Shown one piece after another: positions 9,737-18,244 of a stretch of DNA of 64,000 nucleotides. The stretch comes from Lysobacter arvi. GTDB lineage: Bacteria > Pseudomonadota > Gammaproteobacteria > Xanthomonadales > Xanthomonadaceae. The translations under genes and the position numbers were made by a program. Positions within the stretch are counted from its first letter, which is position 1. Each line of letters begins with the position of its first letter. The notes under the pieces are model-generated. The model saw only the letters and a list, made by a program, of their open reading frames with translations, was not told the DNA's origin and ran no database searches. Where the stretch lies: positions 62,001 through 126,000 of the forward strand of contig JARUHG010000002.1 in the NCBI GenBank assembly GCA_031216755.1, read 5' to 3'.

Positions 9737-11070
9737 AGAAGTGGCTCCTGCTCCTGCTGGTACCGCTCGCCGCAAGCGCCGCCGGCGACTACGCGCGCCA
9801 GTGGCCGTTGCGATTGAGTACGCCCGATGCCGGCGCGTATCGCGTGACATTGAATGACCCGGTGTATCGTCAACTGCAGTCGCCCCTGCTTGCCGACCTC
9901 GATGTGGTGGACGCGCAGGGCCGGCCGGTGCCGGCGGCGCTGCTCGATCCGTCCACGCCTGCAACGCCCGAACCGCGCACGGTCGAATTGCCGTGGTTTC
10001 CGCTGCCGCCGGAATTCCGCGGCAACGACGTGGCGTCCATCAGCGAGATCGATGCGGACGGGCGCCTGCGCCGCGTCGAAGTGCGCACCGTCGGTGGCGG
10101 TTCCGTTGCCGGCAACGGATTCCTGCTCGATGCCAGCGGCGTGGAGGCGCCGATCGCCGCGCTCCGCGTGCAGTGGGCGGCCGGGCAGGCGCCGCTCGAT
10201 CTCGCCGTGCGGGTCAGCGCCTCGGACGATCTTCGTCGCTGGCGCGTGATCGCGGACGAGGCGCATCTGGTCGAACTCGCCAACGCGGGCCAGCGCGTGG
10301 TGCGCGATCGCATCGAACTGTCGCCGGTGAAGGCACGCTATCTGCGCATTTCGCCGCTGGATACGCGCGCGCAGTCGCTTCGCGTGTCGACGGTCACCGC
10401 GCAGCTCGAATCGACCGAACCTGCGCCGGCATGGCACTGGGTGGTGTTGGCCGGTACGCGCGTGGACGATGGCGACGGCTCGGTGCATTACGAGTACGCC
10501 CTCGACGGCCGCTTTCCTGTCGCGCAGGCGGACATCGCATTGCCCGGCAACAGCACCGGCCAGTGGCGGCTGCAGGCGCGCGAACAGGCATCGCAGCCGT
10601 GGCGCGACGTTGCCGCGCCGTGGGTGGCGTTCCGGCTGGAGGGGCGGGGCAACGGCGATGCTTCGCCGCCACAGCCACTGAGCGGCATCCGCCGCGACCG
10701 GTTCTGGCGATTGACGCCGCTCGCCGGCGCGCCGTTGGCCAACGTTCCACGCCTTCGCCTGGGTTACGTGCCCGAAACGCTCGTGTTCGTCGCGAGCGGC
10801 GAAGCGCCGTTCGCGCTCGTCGCCGGCAGCGCACGCTCGGTTCGCGCCGACGCGCCCATCGAACGCCTGGTCGATGCCGTGCGCGCGCAGCGTGGTGCGC
10901 GGTGGCAACCGGCGGTCGCAACGCTGGGCGAATCGGCCGAACGCGGCGGGGCGTCCGCGCTTGCGCCGGCGCGTGACTGGAAGACCTGGCTGCTGTGGGC
11001 CCTGCTGATCGCCGGCGCTGCGCTGGTCGGCGGATTCGCGATCAGCCTGTTGCGCAAGCCTGCGCCGTGA
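9733..11070 (+). CDS. DUF3999 family protein, periplasmic with C-terminal anchor
   Basis: This 445-residue protein starts with a signal peptide (MKKWLLLLLVPLAASAAG). It continues with a beta-rich region (QWPLRLSTPDAGAYRVTLNDPVY, LPWFPLPPEF) and ends with one transmembrane helix (WKTWLLWALLIAGAALVGGFAISLL) and a short basic tail, the DUF3999 layout. Most of the protein should face the periplasm. It is translationally coupled to the DUF2339 gene. No enzymatic motif was recognised; function unknown. Confidence 0.88.
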   Translation: MKKWLLLLLVPLAASAAGDYARQWPLRLSTPDAGAYRVTLNDPVYRQLQSPLLADLDVVDAQGRPVPAALLDPSTPATPEPRTVELPWFPLPPEFRGNDVASISEIDADGRLRRVEVRTVGGGSVAGNGFLLDASGVEAPIAALRVQWAAGQAPLDLAVRVSASDDLRRWRVIADEAHLVELANAGQRVVRDRIELSPVKARYLRISPLDTRAQSLRVSTVTAQLESTEPAPAWHWVVLAGTRVDDGDGSVHYEYALDGRFPVAQADIALPGNSTGQWRLQAREQASQPWRDVAAPWVAFRLEGRGNGDASPPQPLSGIRRDRFWRLTPLAGAPLANVPRLRLGYVPETLVFVASGEAPFALVAGSARSVRADAPIERLVDAVRAQRGARWQPAVATLGESAERGGASALAPARDWKTWLLWALLIAGAALVGGFAISLLRKPAP

Positions 11071-11079
11071 GCGACGCGA

Positions 11080-11565
11080 TCACTTGATCGTGTAGCCGGC
11101 CAGTCGCCACGTGCCGTCGTCGTCGTAATGGAGCGACACGAGCTCCTCGGCGACGCGATTGCCGGAAAACCGCGTCTGGAACCGCGCGCTCACGTACGCA
11201 CCGGCCGGCACCTTGTCGCCGGGCGCCACGGTGCTTCTCACTACCGACGTCCATTCGCGCGACAGCGGCGTGCCCAGTCCCTTGCGTCTGCCGTTGATGC
11301 CGTCGACGAACTGCTTCTCGGTGGTCGTCGCGCGTGCCACCGGCGAGGCGCCCTGCCAGAGCGGCGTGACCTGCCCCTGGTCGATGCGCTGGGCGACGGT
11401 GAGCGCCGCCTGCACGACGCTGTTGGGATCGACCGCCGACGCAGGCGCACGTGCGGTCGCCTGCTTGGCCGGTGGCGCGGCCGGTTGCGGGGCCCGGGTC
11501 TGGGCCGGGGCGGACATCGCCCCGAAGAGCAGCACCGCGAGTGCGAACGGGAGACGTGCGTCCAT
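11080..11565 (-). CDS. DUF4019 domain-containing exported protein
   Basis: This 161-residue protein has a signal peptide (MDARLPFALAVLLFGAMSAPAQ) and a Pro/Ala-rich linker. The C-terminal domain (ALTVAQRIDQGQVTPLWQGAS ... REWTSVVRSTVAPGD ... GTWRLAGYTIK) fits DUF4019, a small fold of unknown function. AGGAG seven bases before the ATG at 11565 fixes the start and excludes the longer upstream frame. The gene converges on DUF3999 and lies 158 bases downstream of nrdB on the same strand. No functional tie to nucleotide reduction is evident. Confidence 0.7.
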   Translation of the reverse strand: MDARLPFALAVLLFGAMSAPAQTRAPQPAAPPAKQATARAPASAVDPNSVVQAALTVAQRIDQGQVTPLWQGASPVARATTTEKQFVDGINGRRKGLGTPLSREWTSVVRSTVAPGDKVPAGAYVSARFQTRFSGNRVAEELVSLHYDDDGTWRLAGYTIK

Positions 11566-11723
11566 GGCGTGGCTCCTGCCGTGCGAACGCGCGGAGTCTG
11601 GAACGGACGACGTAAAAGCGCCGCGATGGAACGGCGCCGGACGGCACCGTTCGTCGGAAACCCGTGCGACATGCGGCATGAGCGCTCCGTGCACGCCCGT
11701 CGCTGTGATGGGCGTGCGCCCGC

Positions 11724-12740
11724 TCAGAACGCGGCGTCGAACGCGACTTCGCCTTCCACGCCGACCTGGTAGGCCGATACGCGACGTTCGAAGAAGTTCG
11801 TCACTTCCTGCACGTCCTGCAGGTCCATGAAGGCGAACGGGTTGGTCGCGTTGAAATGTTTGGCCAAGCCCAGCTGCGCCAGGCGCTGGTCAGCGCAGTA
11901 CTGCAGGTACTGGCGCATGTCCTTCGGCGACAGCCCGGCGACGCCACCGGACAGCACGTCCTGCGCGAACTGCATCTCGCATTCCACGGCCTCTTCCAGC
12001 ATGCGCACGACTTGCGCTTTCAAGGCGTCGTCGAACAGTTCCGGCTCTTCGACGCGCGCCGTGCGGATCACCTCGAACGCGAACGCCATGTGGCAGCTTT
12101 CGTCGCGGAAGACCCAGTTCGTGCCGGATGCCAGCCCGTGCAGCAGGCCGCGAGAACGCAGGTAGTAGACATAGGCGAACGCAGCGAAGAAGAACAGGCC
12201 TTCGATGCAGCACGCAAAACAGATGAGGTTGAGCAGGAACTGCCTGCGCTGCTCCACCGTCTCGATGCGCTTGAGGTCCTGGATCGAATCGATCCAGCGG
12301 AAGCAGAACTCGGCCTTCGCGCGGATCGACGGAATGTTCTCCACCGCCGCGAACGCCTTCGCGCGCGCGACCGGATCGGGAAGGTACGTATCGAGCAGCG
12401 TCAGGTAGAACTGCACGTGCAGCGCCTCTTCGTAAAGCTGGCGCGAGAGGTACATGCGCGCTTCGGGCGCGTTGATGTGCTGGTAGAGGTTCAGCACGAG
12501 GTTGTTCGCGACGATCGAATCGCCGGTGGCGAAGAACGCGACCAGCCGCTCGATCAGATGGCGTTCGGCCGGCCCGAGCTTGTGCTTGAGATCGTTGACG
12601 TCCAGCGAGAAATCCACCTCTTCCACGGTCCACGTGTTGCGGATCGCGTCGCGGTACATCTCGTAGAACTGCGGATAGCGCATCGGCCGCAGCGTGAGGT
12701 CGAAACCGGGATCCAGGAGGCGGGAAGTGAGGTTCTGCAT
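11724..12740 (-). CDS. nrdB: Class I ribonucleotide reductase, beta subunit
   Basis: This 338-residue protein is the radical-generating subunit of class I ribonucleotide reductase. It shows the di-iron ligand motifs: GDSIVANN (Asp), YEEALHVQFY (Glu, His and the radical Tyr four residues after the His), CIEGLFFFAAF (Glu), and DESCHMAFA (Glu, His). It stores the tyrosyl radical used by NrdA to reduce ribonucleotides to deoxyribonucleotides. It lies 169 bases downstream of nrdA on the same strand, separated by a palindromic repeat, and is presumably co-transcribed from the riboswitch-controlled promoter. Confidence 0.96.
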   Translation of the reverse strand: MQNLTSRLLDPGFDLTLRPMRYPQFYEMYRDAIRNTWTVEEVDFSLDVNDLKHKLGPAERHLIERLVAFFATGDSIVANNLVLNLYQHINAPEARMYLSRQLYEEALHVQFYLTLLDTYLPDPVARAKAFAAVENIPSIRAKAEFCFRWIDSIQDLKRIETVEQRRQFLLNLICFACCIEGLFFFAAFAYVYYLRSRGLLHGLASGTNWVFRDESCHMAFAFEVIRTARVEEPELFDDALKAQVVRMLEEAVECEMQFAQDVLSGGVAGLSPKDMRQYLQYCADQRLAQLGLAKHFNATNPFAFMDLQDVQEVTNFFERRVSAYQVGVEGEVAFDAAF

Positions 12741-12751
12741 GTCGCGGGTGC

Positions 12752-12905
12752 CTTTCGAGCCCTCCCCTTCAAGGCGAGGGTTGGATGGGATGGTGTCCGA
12801 AGGAACGCTCTATGTCGGACACCGCAACGTTCACCCATCCCCACCCCGGCCCTCCCCTTGAAGGGGAGGGAGAAATACCAGAGGAGGGCCGGGGTTGGAG
12901 GTGGA
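12752..12905 (-). repeat. Palindromic intergenic repeat between nrdA and nrdB
   Basis: Almost the whole nrdA-nrdB gap is repeat-like. A perfect palindrome CCCTCCCCTTGAAGGGGAGG lies near 12850-12870. A related inverted segment (CCCTCCCCTTCAAGGCGAGG) lies near 12760-12780, and GGTTGGATGGG faces CCCATCCCCACC. Such hairpins within an operon often stabilise the upstream mRNA 3' end or dampen downstream expression. Confidence 0.6.
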
Positions 12906-12909
12906 TCGC

Positions 12910-15399
12910 TTACTGGCAGGCCTCGCACGCTTCCGGATTCTCAAGCGAGCACGCCACCGCTTCGCTCGGGGTGACCTCCGGCTTGGGCGCCTGCGTGGCC
13001 GCGCCGCTGACGGTGGCCTTCGCGATCTTCGTCGCCGGGCGCGAGCGCAGGTAGTACGTGGTCTTGAGGCCCTTCTTCCACGCATACATGTACATCGACG
13101 ACAGCTGGCCGATGTTCGGGCTTTCGATGAACAGGTTGAGCGACTGGCTCTGGTCGATGAAGGCGCCGCGCTCGGCGGCCATGTCGATGAGCGAACGCAT
13201 CGGCAGCTCCCACGAGGTGCGGTACACCGCGCGCAGCGACTCGGGAATCGCATCGATGCCCTGGATCGAGCCTTCCGACATCTTGATGCGATCGCGCAGT
13301 TCCGGCGTCCAAAGGCCGAGCGATTTCAGTTCCTCGACGAGGTAACGGTTCACGACCAGGAAATCGCCCGACAGCGTCTCGCGCTTGAACAGGTTCGACA
13401 CCTGCGGCTCGATGCACTCGTAGCAGCCGGCGATCGAGGCGATCGTCGCCGTCGGCGCGATCGCCACCAGCAGCGAATTGCGCAGACCGTGTTCGCGGAT
13501 GCGCGCGCGCAGCGCGTCCCAGCGTTTTTTGTCTTCCGGCACCACGCCCCACGCATCGAACTGCAACTCGCCCTGTGCGGCGCGCGTGTCCTCGAAGCCC
13601 GGATGGCGGCCGCGTTCCATCGCCAGTTCGTTCGATGCGGACAACGCGTGGAAGTAAATCGCCTCGGCGATGCGTGCCGACAACGCACGCGCGGCGTCGG
13701 AATCGAACGGCAGGCGCAGTTTGAAGAACACGTCCTGCAGGCCCATAACGCCCAGGCCGACCGGCCGCCACTTCAGGTTCGCGCGGCGCGCGGTTTCGAT
13801 CGGGTAGAAGTTCAGGTCGATCACGCGATCGAGCTGGCGGACCGCCAGTCGCACCGTCTCGGCGAGCTTGTCGAAATCGAAGCGTCCGGCGTCGCCGTGC
13901 AGCAGGCCGTCGGCGAAGACCTCGACGTGGTGCGACAGGTTGATCGAACCCAGGTTGCACACCGCCGTCTCGTCCTGCGACGTGACTTCCAGGATCTCGG
14001 TGCACAGGTTGGACAGGTGCACGACGTTGCCGTCGCGCAGTGTCTGGTTGCACGCGCGGTTGGACTTGTCCTTGAAGTTCATCCAGCCGTTGCCGGTCTG
14101 CGCAAGCGTGCGCATCATCCGCGCGTACAGGTCGCGCGCCTTCACCTGCTTGGTCGCCAGGCCGGCGACTTCCGCGGCGCGATACGCGCGTTCGAAGGCC
14201 TCGCCCCACAGGTCGGTGAGCTGCGGCACCTTCGCCGGATCGAACAGCGACCACTCGCCGTCGGATTCGACGCGACGCATGAACTCGTCGGGAATCCAGT
14301 TCGCCAGGTTGAGGTTGTGCGTGCGGCGCGCCTCGTCGCCGGTGTTGTCGCGAAGTTCAAGGAACTCCTCCACGTCGGCGTGCCACGGCTCCAGGTAGAC
14401 GCATGCCGCGCCCTTGCGCTTGCCGCCCTGGTTCACGGCCGCAACGGAGGCGTCCAATGTCTTCAGCCACGGCACGATGCCGTTCGACAAGCCGTTCGTG
14501 GAACGGATCAGCGAACCGCGCGAGCGGATGCGCGTGTACGACAGGCCGATGCCGCCGCTGAACTTCGACAGTTTCGCCACGTCCATGTAGCGCTTGTAGA
14601 TGCCTTCGAGCGAATCGTCCGGCGAATCGAGCAGGAAGCAGCTGGACAACTGCTCGTGCGTGGTGCCGGAGTTGAACAGCGTCGGCGAGGAGGGGATGTA
14701 ATCCAGCTGCGCCATGCGGCGATACAGCGCGAGCGCCTCGCCGACGTCCTCGCTCAGCGCGCAGGCGATGCGCAGGAAGAACTGCTGCGGCGTTTCGATG
14801 ACGGTGCGCGCGGTGGGATGGCGCAGCAGGTAGCGGTCGTACAGCGTGCGCAGGCCGAAGTAGTCGAAGCGCTGGTTGTGCGCGTTGTCGATCGCATCGT
14901 TGAGCTTGCGCGCGTGCGCCTGCACGAACGCGAGCAGGCGATCGTTGATCAGCCCCAGTTCGTGACCGCGCTGCACCGACTGCGAGAACGCGTGGATTTC
15001 GATGCCGGCGACTTCCTTTTCGATCACGCCGGCAAGCAGGCGCGCGGCGAGGCGGCCGTACTCGGGCTCCTCGGCGGTGAGCAACGCAGCGGTGCGGATC
15101 GACAGCTCGTCCAGCTCGCGCGTGGTCGCGCCGTCGTACAGGCCGGAGATGGTGCGCGTCGCCACGCGCATCGGATCGACCGCGAACAGGCCTTCGCACG
15201 CTCGGGTCACGGCGCGCACGATCTTGTTGAGGTCCACCGGTTCGCGATGGCCGCTGCGCTTGGTCACCGTCATGGTGAGGTTGGCGGCGGGCGGCGTGAG
15301 CGCGAATCCCGTGTCCGCGTCGGATGCGCGGGTTTCGGGCGTGCGCGCGGCGCTTTCGCGCGCAGGCGGGGCGACGGGGGCTTGCGTGGTGACGTTCAT
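12910..15399 (-). CDS. nrdA: Class I ribonucleotide reductase, alpha subunit
   Basis: This 829-residue catalytic subunit begins MNVTTQAPVAPPARES, followed by an ATP-cone (MTVTKRSGHREPVDLNKIVRAV). Active-site features are SSCFLLDSPDDSLEG, the thiyl-radical Cys in LSNLCTEILEV, the partner Cys in AVCNLGSINLS, and the C-terminal shuttle pair ACEACQ. It reduces ribonucleoside diphosphates with NrdB. The start at 15399 is chosen because CGGAG precedes it and the upstream open frame runs through riboswitch leader sequence without family similarity. A leader of about 390 bases carries a cobalamin riboswitch, so this B12-independent enzyme should be turned down when cobalamin is plentiful. Confidence 0.96.
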   Translation of the reverse strand: MNVTTQAPVAPPARESAARTPETRASDADTGFALTPPAANLTMTVTKRSGHREPVDLNKIVRAVTRACEGLFAVDPMRVATRTISGLYDGATTRELDELSIRTAALLTAEEPEYGRLAARLLAGVIEKEVAGIEIHAFSQSVQRGHELGLINDRLLAFVQAHARKLNDAIDNAHNQRFDYFGLRTLYDRYLLRHPTARTVIETPQQFFLRIACALSEDVGEALALYRRMAQLDYIPSSPTLFNSGTTHEQLSSCFLLDSPDDSLEGIYKRYMDVAKLSKFSGGIGLSYTRIRSRGSLIRSTNGLSNGIVPWLKTLDASVAAVNQGGKRKGAACVYLEPWHADVEEFLELRDNTGDEARRTHNLNLANWIPDEFMRRVESDGEWSLFDPAKVPQLTDLWGEAFERAYRAAEVAGLATKQVKARDLYARMMRTLAQTGNGWMNFKDKSNRACNQTLRDGNVVHLSNLCTEILEVTSQDETAVCNLGSINLSHHVEVFADGLLHGDAGRFDFDKLAETVRLAVRQLDRVIDLNFYPIETARRANLKWRPVGLGVMGLQDVFFKLRLPFDSDAARALSARIAEAIYFHALSASNELAMERGRHPGFEDTRAAQGELQFDAWGVVPEDKKRWDALRARIREHGLRNSLLVAIAPTATIASIAGCYECIEPQVSNLFKRETLSGDFLVVNRYLVEELKSLGLWTPELRDRIKMSEGSIQGIDAIPESLRAVYRTSWELPMRSLIDMAAERGAFIDQSQSLNLFIESPNIGQLSSMYMYAWKKGLKTTYYLRSRPATKIAKATVSGAATQAPKPEVTPSEAVACSLENPEACEACQ

Positions 15400-15557
15400 C
15401 GGCGACTCCGGTGCGTGGGCGCACGTCTGGCCGTCCTCTCCCTCGAAGGACGACGCGGGCGCGGGAGTCGAAGCGTGAATGCGGGGTGTCGCGCAGCCCG
15501 AGACGGCGGGCGGCGACGGCGCGAACCGTCGCCTGCTGCGACACCGACCGTCTTCCC

Positions 15558-15621
15558 TCCGAAGACTCCGTGGCCGGTCACCGCGCGGTGTGCGACGCGC
15601 GGCTGTCGGCAGGTCTTCGGA
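15558..15621 (-). promoter_or_regulatory. Candidate expression platform of the nrd riboswitch
   Basis: On the transcript strand the riboswitch end contains TCCGAAGAC (15613-15621). About 47 bases later the leader contains its exact complement GTCTTCGGA (15558-15566). Pairing of the two would occlude the conserved B12-box region. The downstream copy can instead form a local hairpin (GTCTTCGGAGGGAAGAC). The mutually exclusive pairings fit a switch, but no folding calculation was run. Confidence 0.45.
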
Positions 15622-15787
15622 CTCGGGACATGACGACAACGCCGTGCGTTGCCTCGCCTACCGATGACCGCTTCCCAGGCGAATCGCCCAGTGCCATGGC
15701 CACCTTCGTTTCCCATACCGCTGCGGGGCAGTGCTGGATTCCCACCAGCTTCCCTTTCAAGCCGACCTGCGAAAGGCCGGCACCGAC
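15600..15787 (-). ncRNA. Cobalamin (B12) riboswitch upstream of nrdAB
   Basis: Read on the minus strand, the leader shows the cobalamin riboswitch signature in order: GGTGCCGGCC, AGGGAAGCTGGTGGGAATCC, AGCACTGCCCCGCAGCGGTA, a GGCACTGGGC / GCCTGGGAAGC region, and the B12-box-like GTCCGAAGACCTGCCGACAG at the 3' side. It starts within a few bases of the predicted transcription start and ends about 200 bases before the nrdA ATG. In this class, adenosylcobalamin binding usually reduces expression of downstream genes. Boundaries are approximate. Confidence 0.93.
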
Positions 15788-15794
15788 GAGGCAC

Positions 15795-15823
15795 AACATA
15801 GTGGGGGTGTGCCGATCCGTCAA
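15795..15823 (-). promoter_or_regulatory. Sigma-70 promoter of the nrd operon
   Basis: TTGACG (15818-15823) and TATGTT (15795-15800) are separated by exactly 17 bases on the minus strand. Initiation would fall near 15788, just before the riboswitch. Confidence 0.8.
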
Positions 15824-15987
15824 CGCAAAATCTTGTGGATAACCGCAGATCCGAACGTCCGCGCGATTTGCCCGCACTGGTGCGGCAGGGGACAATGCAC
15901 GCCCTCGCGGCCGCGCCCGTCCGCCTTGCCGCGCCTTCCCGTCACTCCCAACCACCCTTCCGCAGAAGGGCAGCAGAGGAAGCCTCC

Positions 15988-17160
15988 ATGTCCATCGTCC
16001 GCATGTCCGACCTCGATCTCACCGGCAAGCGCGTGCTCATCCGCGAAGACCTCAACGTGCCGATCGAAGCGGGCCGCATCACCTCCGAACAGCGCATCAC
16101 CGCGGCGCTGCCGACGATGCAGCTGGCGCTGGAGAAGGGCGCCGCCGTGATGGTCACCTCGCACCTGGGCCGCCCCAAGGAAGGTACGTGGACGCAGGAG
16201 GATTCGCTCGCGCCGGTCGCCAGGCGGCTTTCCGAACTGCTCGGCATCGACGTGCCGCTGGTGAGGGACTGGGTGGACGGCGTCAACGTCGAGCCGGGCC
16301 AGCTCGTGCTGCTGGAGAACTGCCGCATGAACGTCGGCGAGGGCAAGGACGACGACGCGCTTTCGAAGAAGTACGCCGCGCTGTGCGACGTGTACGTCAT
16401 GGACGCGTTCGGTACCGCGCATCGCGCGCAGGCGTCCACGCACGGTGCGATCCGCCACGCGAAGGTCGCCGCGGGCGGCCCGTTGCTGATGGCCGAACTC
16501 GACGCGCTGGCCAAGGCGCTCGACAACCCGGCGCGTCCGCTGCTGGCGATCGTCGCCGGCTCCAAGGTGTCGACCAAGCTCGAACTGCTGTCCTCGCTGG
16601 TGTCGAAGGTCGACCAGCTCATCGTCGGCGGCGGCATCGCCAACACCTTCATCGCGGCGATGGGCCACGGCGTCGGCAAGTCGCTGGTGGAGACCGACCT
16701 GATCGACACGGCGAAGCAGATCATGGCCGATGCGAAGGCGCGCGGTGCGGAGATCCCGGTGCCCGTCGACGTCGTGGTCGCGCCGGCATTCGCCGCCGAC
16801 GCGCCGGCGACGGTGAAGGCGGTCGATGCGGTGGGCGCCGACGACATGATCCTCGACATCGGCCCGCAGACCGCGGCGCGATACGCCGAGCTGATCAAGG
16901 CGGCGGGCACGGTGGTGTGGAACGGCCCGGTCGGCGTGTTCGAGTTCGACGCCTTCGGCAAGGGCACCCAAACGCTGGCACGCGCGATCGCCGAATCGAA
17001 GGCGTTCTCCATCGCCGGCGGCGGCGACACGCTCGCCGCGGTGGACAAGTACGGCATCGAGCGCGACGTGTCGTACATCTCCACTGGCGGCGGTGCGTTC
17101 CTGGAATTCCTGGAAGGCAAGGAACTGCCGGCGGTCGCGGCGCTGAAGGCGCGGGCGTAA
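15988..17160 (+). CDS. pgk: Phosphoglycerate kinase
   Basis: This 390-residue enzyme begins [25 protein letters not shown]. It has the family motifs [67 protein letters not shown] and [16 protein letters not shown]. It transfers phosphate from 1,3-bisphosphoglycerate to ADP in glycolysis. The start at 15988 has AGAGGA seven bases upstream; the open frame further upstream covers the divergent nrd promoter region and is not coding. Divergent from the nrd operon and followed by a HAD phosphatase gene and pyk. Confidence 0.98.
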   Translation: MSIVRMSDLDLTGKRVLIREDLNVPIEAGRITSEQRITAALPTMQLALEKGAAVMVTSHLGRPKEGTWTQEDSLAPVARRLSELLGIDVPLVRDWVDGVNVEPGQLVLLENCRMNVGEGKDDDALSKKYAALCDVYVMDAFGTAHRAQASTHGAIRHAKVAAGGPLLMAELDALAKALDNPARPLLAIVAGSKVSTKLELLSSLVSKVDQLIVGGGIANTFIAAMGHGVGKSLVETDLIDTAKQIMADAKARGAEIPVPVDVVVAPAFAADAPATVKAVDAVGADDMILDIGPQTAARYAELIKAAGTVVWNGPVGVFEFDAFGKGTQTLARAIAESKAFSIAGGGDTLAAVDKYGIERDVSYISTGGGAFLEFLEGKELPAVAALKARA

Positions 17161-17241
17161 CCGCCGCGTCCGGGCCGGGGCACGCGAAGCGTGCCCGGTT
17201 GCCCGCACCATCACGCATCACCCGCGCATTCGAGTACCCGC

Positions 17242-17880
17242 ATGACCACGCTCTTCTTCGACATGGACGGCACGCTGATCGATTCGGCCGTCGGTATCAC
17301 GCGTTGCGTCGAGCACGCGATGGTGCAGATGGGCCTGCCGGTACCGCCGCACGAGGAACTTCGCCGCTGGATCGGCCCCGCGCTGCGCACCAGCTTCGGC
17401 CCGCTGCTCAACGACGACGCCAAGGTCGAACAGGCCGTGCTGCACTACCGCGAGCGCTTCGAAACGCACGGCTGGGCCGAGCATGAGGTCTACGCCGGCA
17501 TCGGCGAGACGATCGAAGCGCTGCACGCCGCCGGGCATCGGCTGGCCGTGGTCACCGCGAAGAACGAGCCGCACGCGCGCAAGATCGTCGACCACCTGCC
17601 GTTCGGGCACCGTTTCGACGACGTCATCGGCGCCACGCTCGATGGCCGCATCAGCCACAAGGACCAGCTCATCGCCGAAGCGCTGCGCCGTTTCGAACTG
17701 GACTCCGACGCGTGCTGGATGATCGGCGACCGGCGCATGGACATCGAGGGCGCACGCCATCACGGCATGCGCAACATCGGCGTGCTCTGGGGCTTCGGCG
17801 GCGAGGCGGAACTTCGCGAAGCCGGCGCGCTTCACCTCGCCACTGCCCCGAACGACATCCCCGTGTTGCTGGCGGCTTGA
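17242..17880 (+). CDS. HAD-superfamily hydrolase, phosphoglycolate phosphatase-like
   Basis: This 212-residue protein begins MTTLFFDMDGTLIDSA, which contains the nucleophile-bearing DxDGT motif of HAD hydrolases. It continues with a helical cap, VVTAKNEPHARKI (motif II region), a Lys in GRISHKDQL (motif III), and WMIGDRRMDIEGARHHGM (motif IV). Length and cap type resemble Gph/PpaX phosphatases. It lies 81 bases after pgk and may remove phosphoglycolate or a similar by-product (inference; substrate not identifiable). An upstream in-frame ATG adds 17 unrelated residues and is less likely. Confidence 0.88.
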   Translation: MTTLFFDMDGTLIDSAVGITRCVEHAMVQMGLPVPPHEELRRWIGPALRTSFGPLLNDDAKVEQAVLHYRERFETHGWAEHEVYAGIGETIEALHAAGHRLAVVTAKNEPHARKIVDHLPFGHRFDDVIGATLDGRISHKDQLIAEALRRFELDSDACWMIGDRRMDIEGARHHGMRNIGVLWGFGGEAELREAGALHLATAPNDIPVLLAA

Positions 17881-18244
17881 GTCCGACGCGATCGCGGGCG
17901 GGCGAACGTCGCCGGCCACGCGATCACGCGGATTTCACGGCGTCGACACGCATCGCGCGGCCGCGCTGCGATTCGCATCGGGAATCGGGCCGCGGCGGAT
18001 GTGACCCGCGTCGCAACCCGCGTCGCACCGCCTCCGGGCCCGGCGCACGCGAAGCGCTGCCGCGCACGCGGCCTCGCCGCGATCCTCTCCACACGGCCTT
18101 GCGCCTCGTGGTGGTCTGCTTTCGGGCAGGTTTTTTCAGACCACTTGGATGGATGCGATGGTGTATGGCGGCGGGACAAGAGCGGTCGAACCGAAACCGA
18201 GGAGAGCTGTGCTAGCGTCGCGGGGTTCCAGGGACCGCCATTCG
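17881..18244. other. Gap between the HAD gene and pyk
   Basis: No gene is supported in these 364 bases. The only structure seen is a stem-loop with a T6 run at 18111-18144. No convincing promoter for pyk was found; AGCTGTGCTAGCG near 18210 is a weak candidate -10 region. Confidence 0.5.
18111..18144 (+). terminator. Nested stem-loop with T6 run upstream of pyk
   Basis: GTGGTCTG (18111-18118) pairs with CAGACCAC (18137-18144). Inside it a smaller hairpin CTGC-N6-GCAG is followed by GTTTTTT. The small hairpin alone looks like a weak intrinsic terminator; the larger stem would sequester the T-run. It may end transcripts from pgk and the HAD gene or act as an attenuator for pyk about 100 bases downstream. 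Confidence 0.4.

Noticed and set aside
15400-15639. N-terminal extension of NrdA by 80 codons
   Set aside because: The extension covers riboswitch leader and has Arg/Pro/Ser-rich noise; the internal ATG has a ribosome-binding site.
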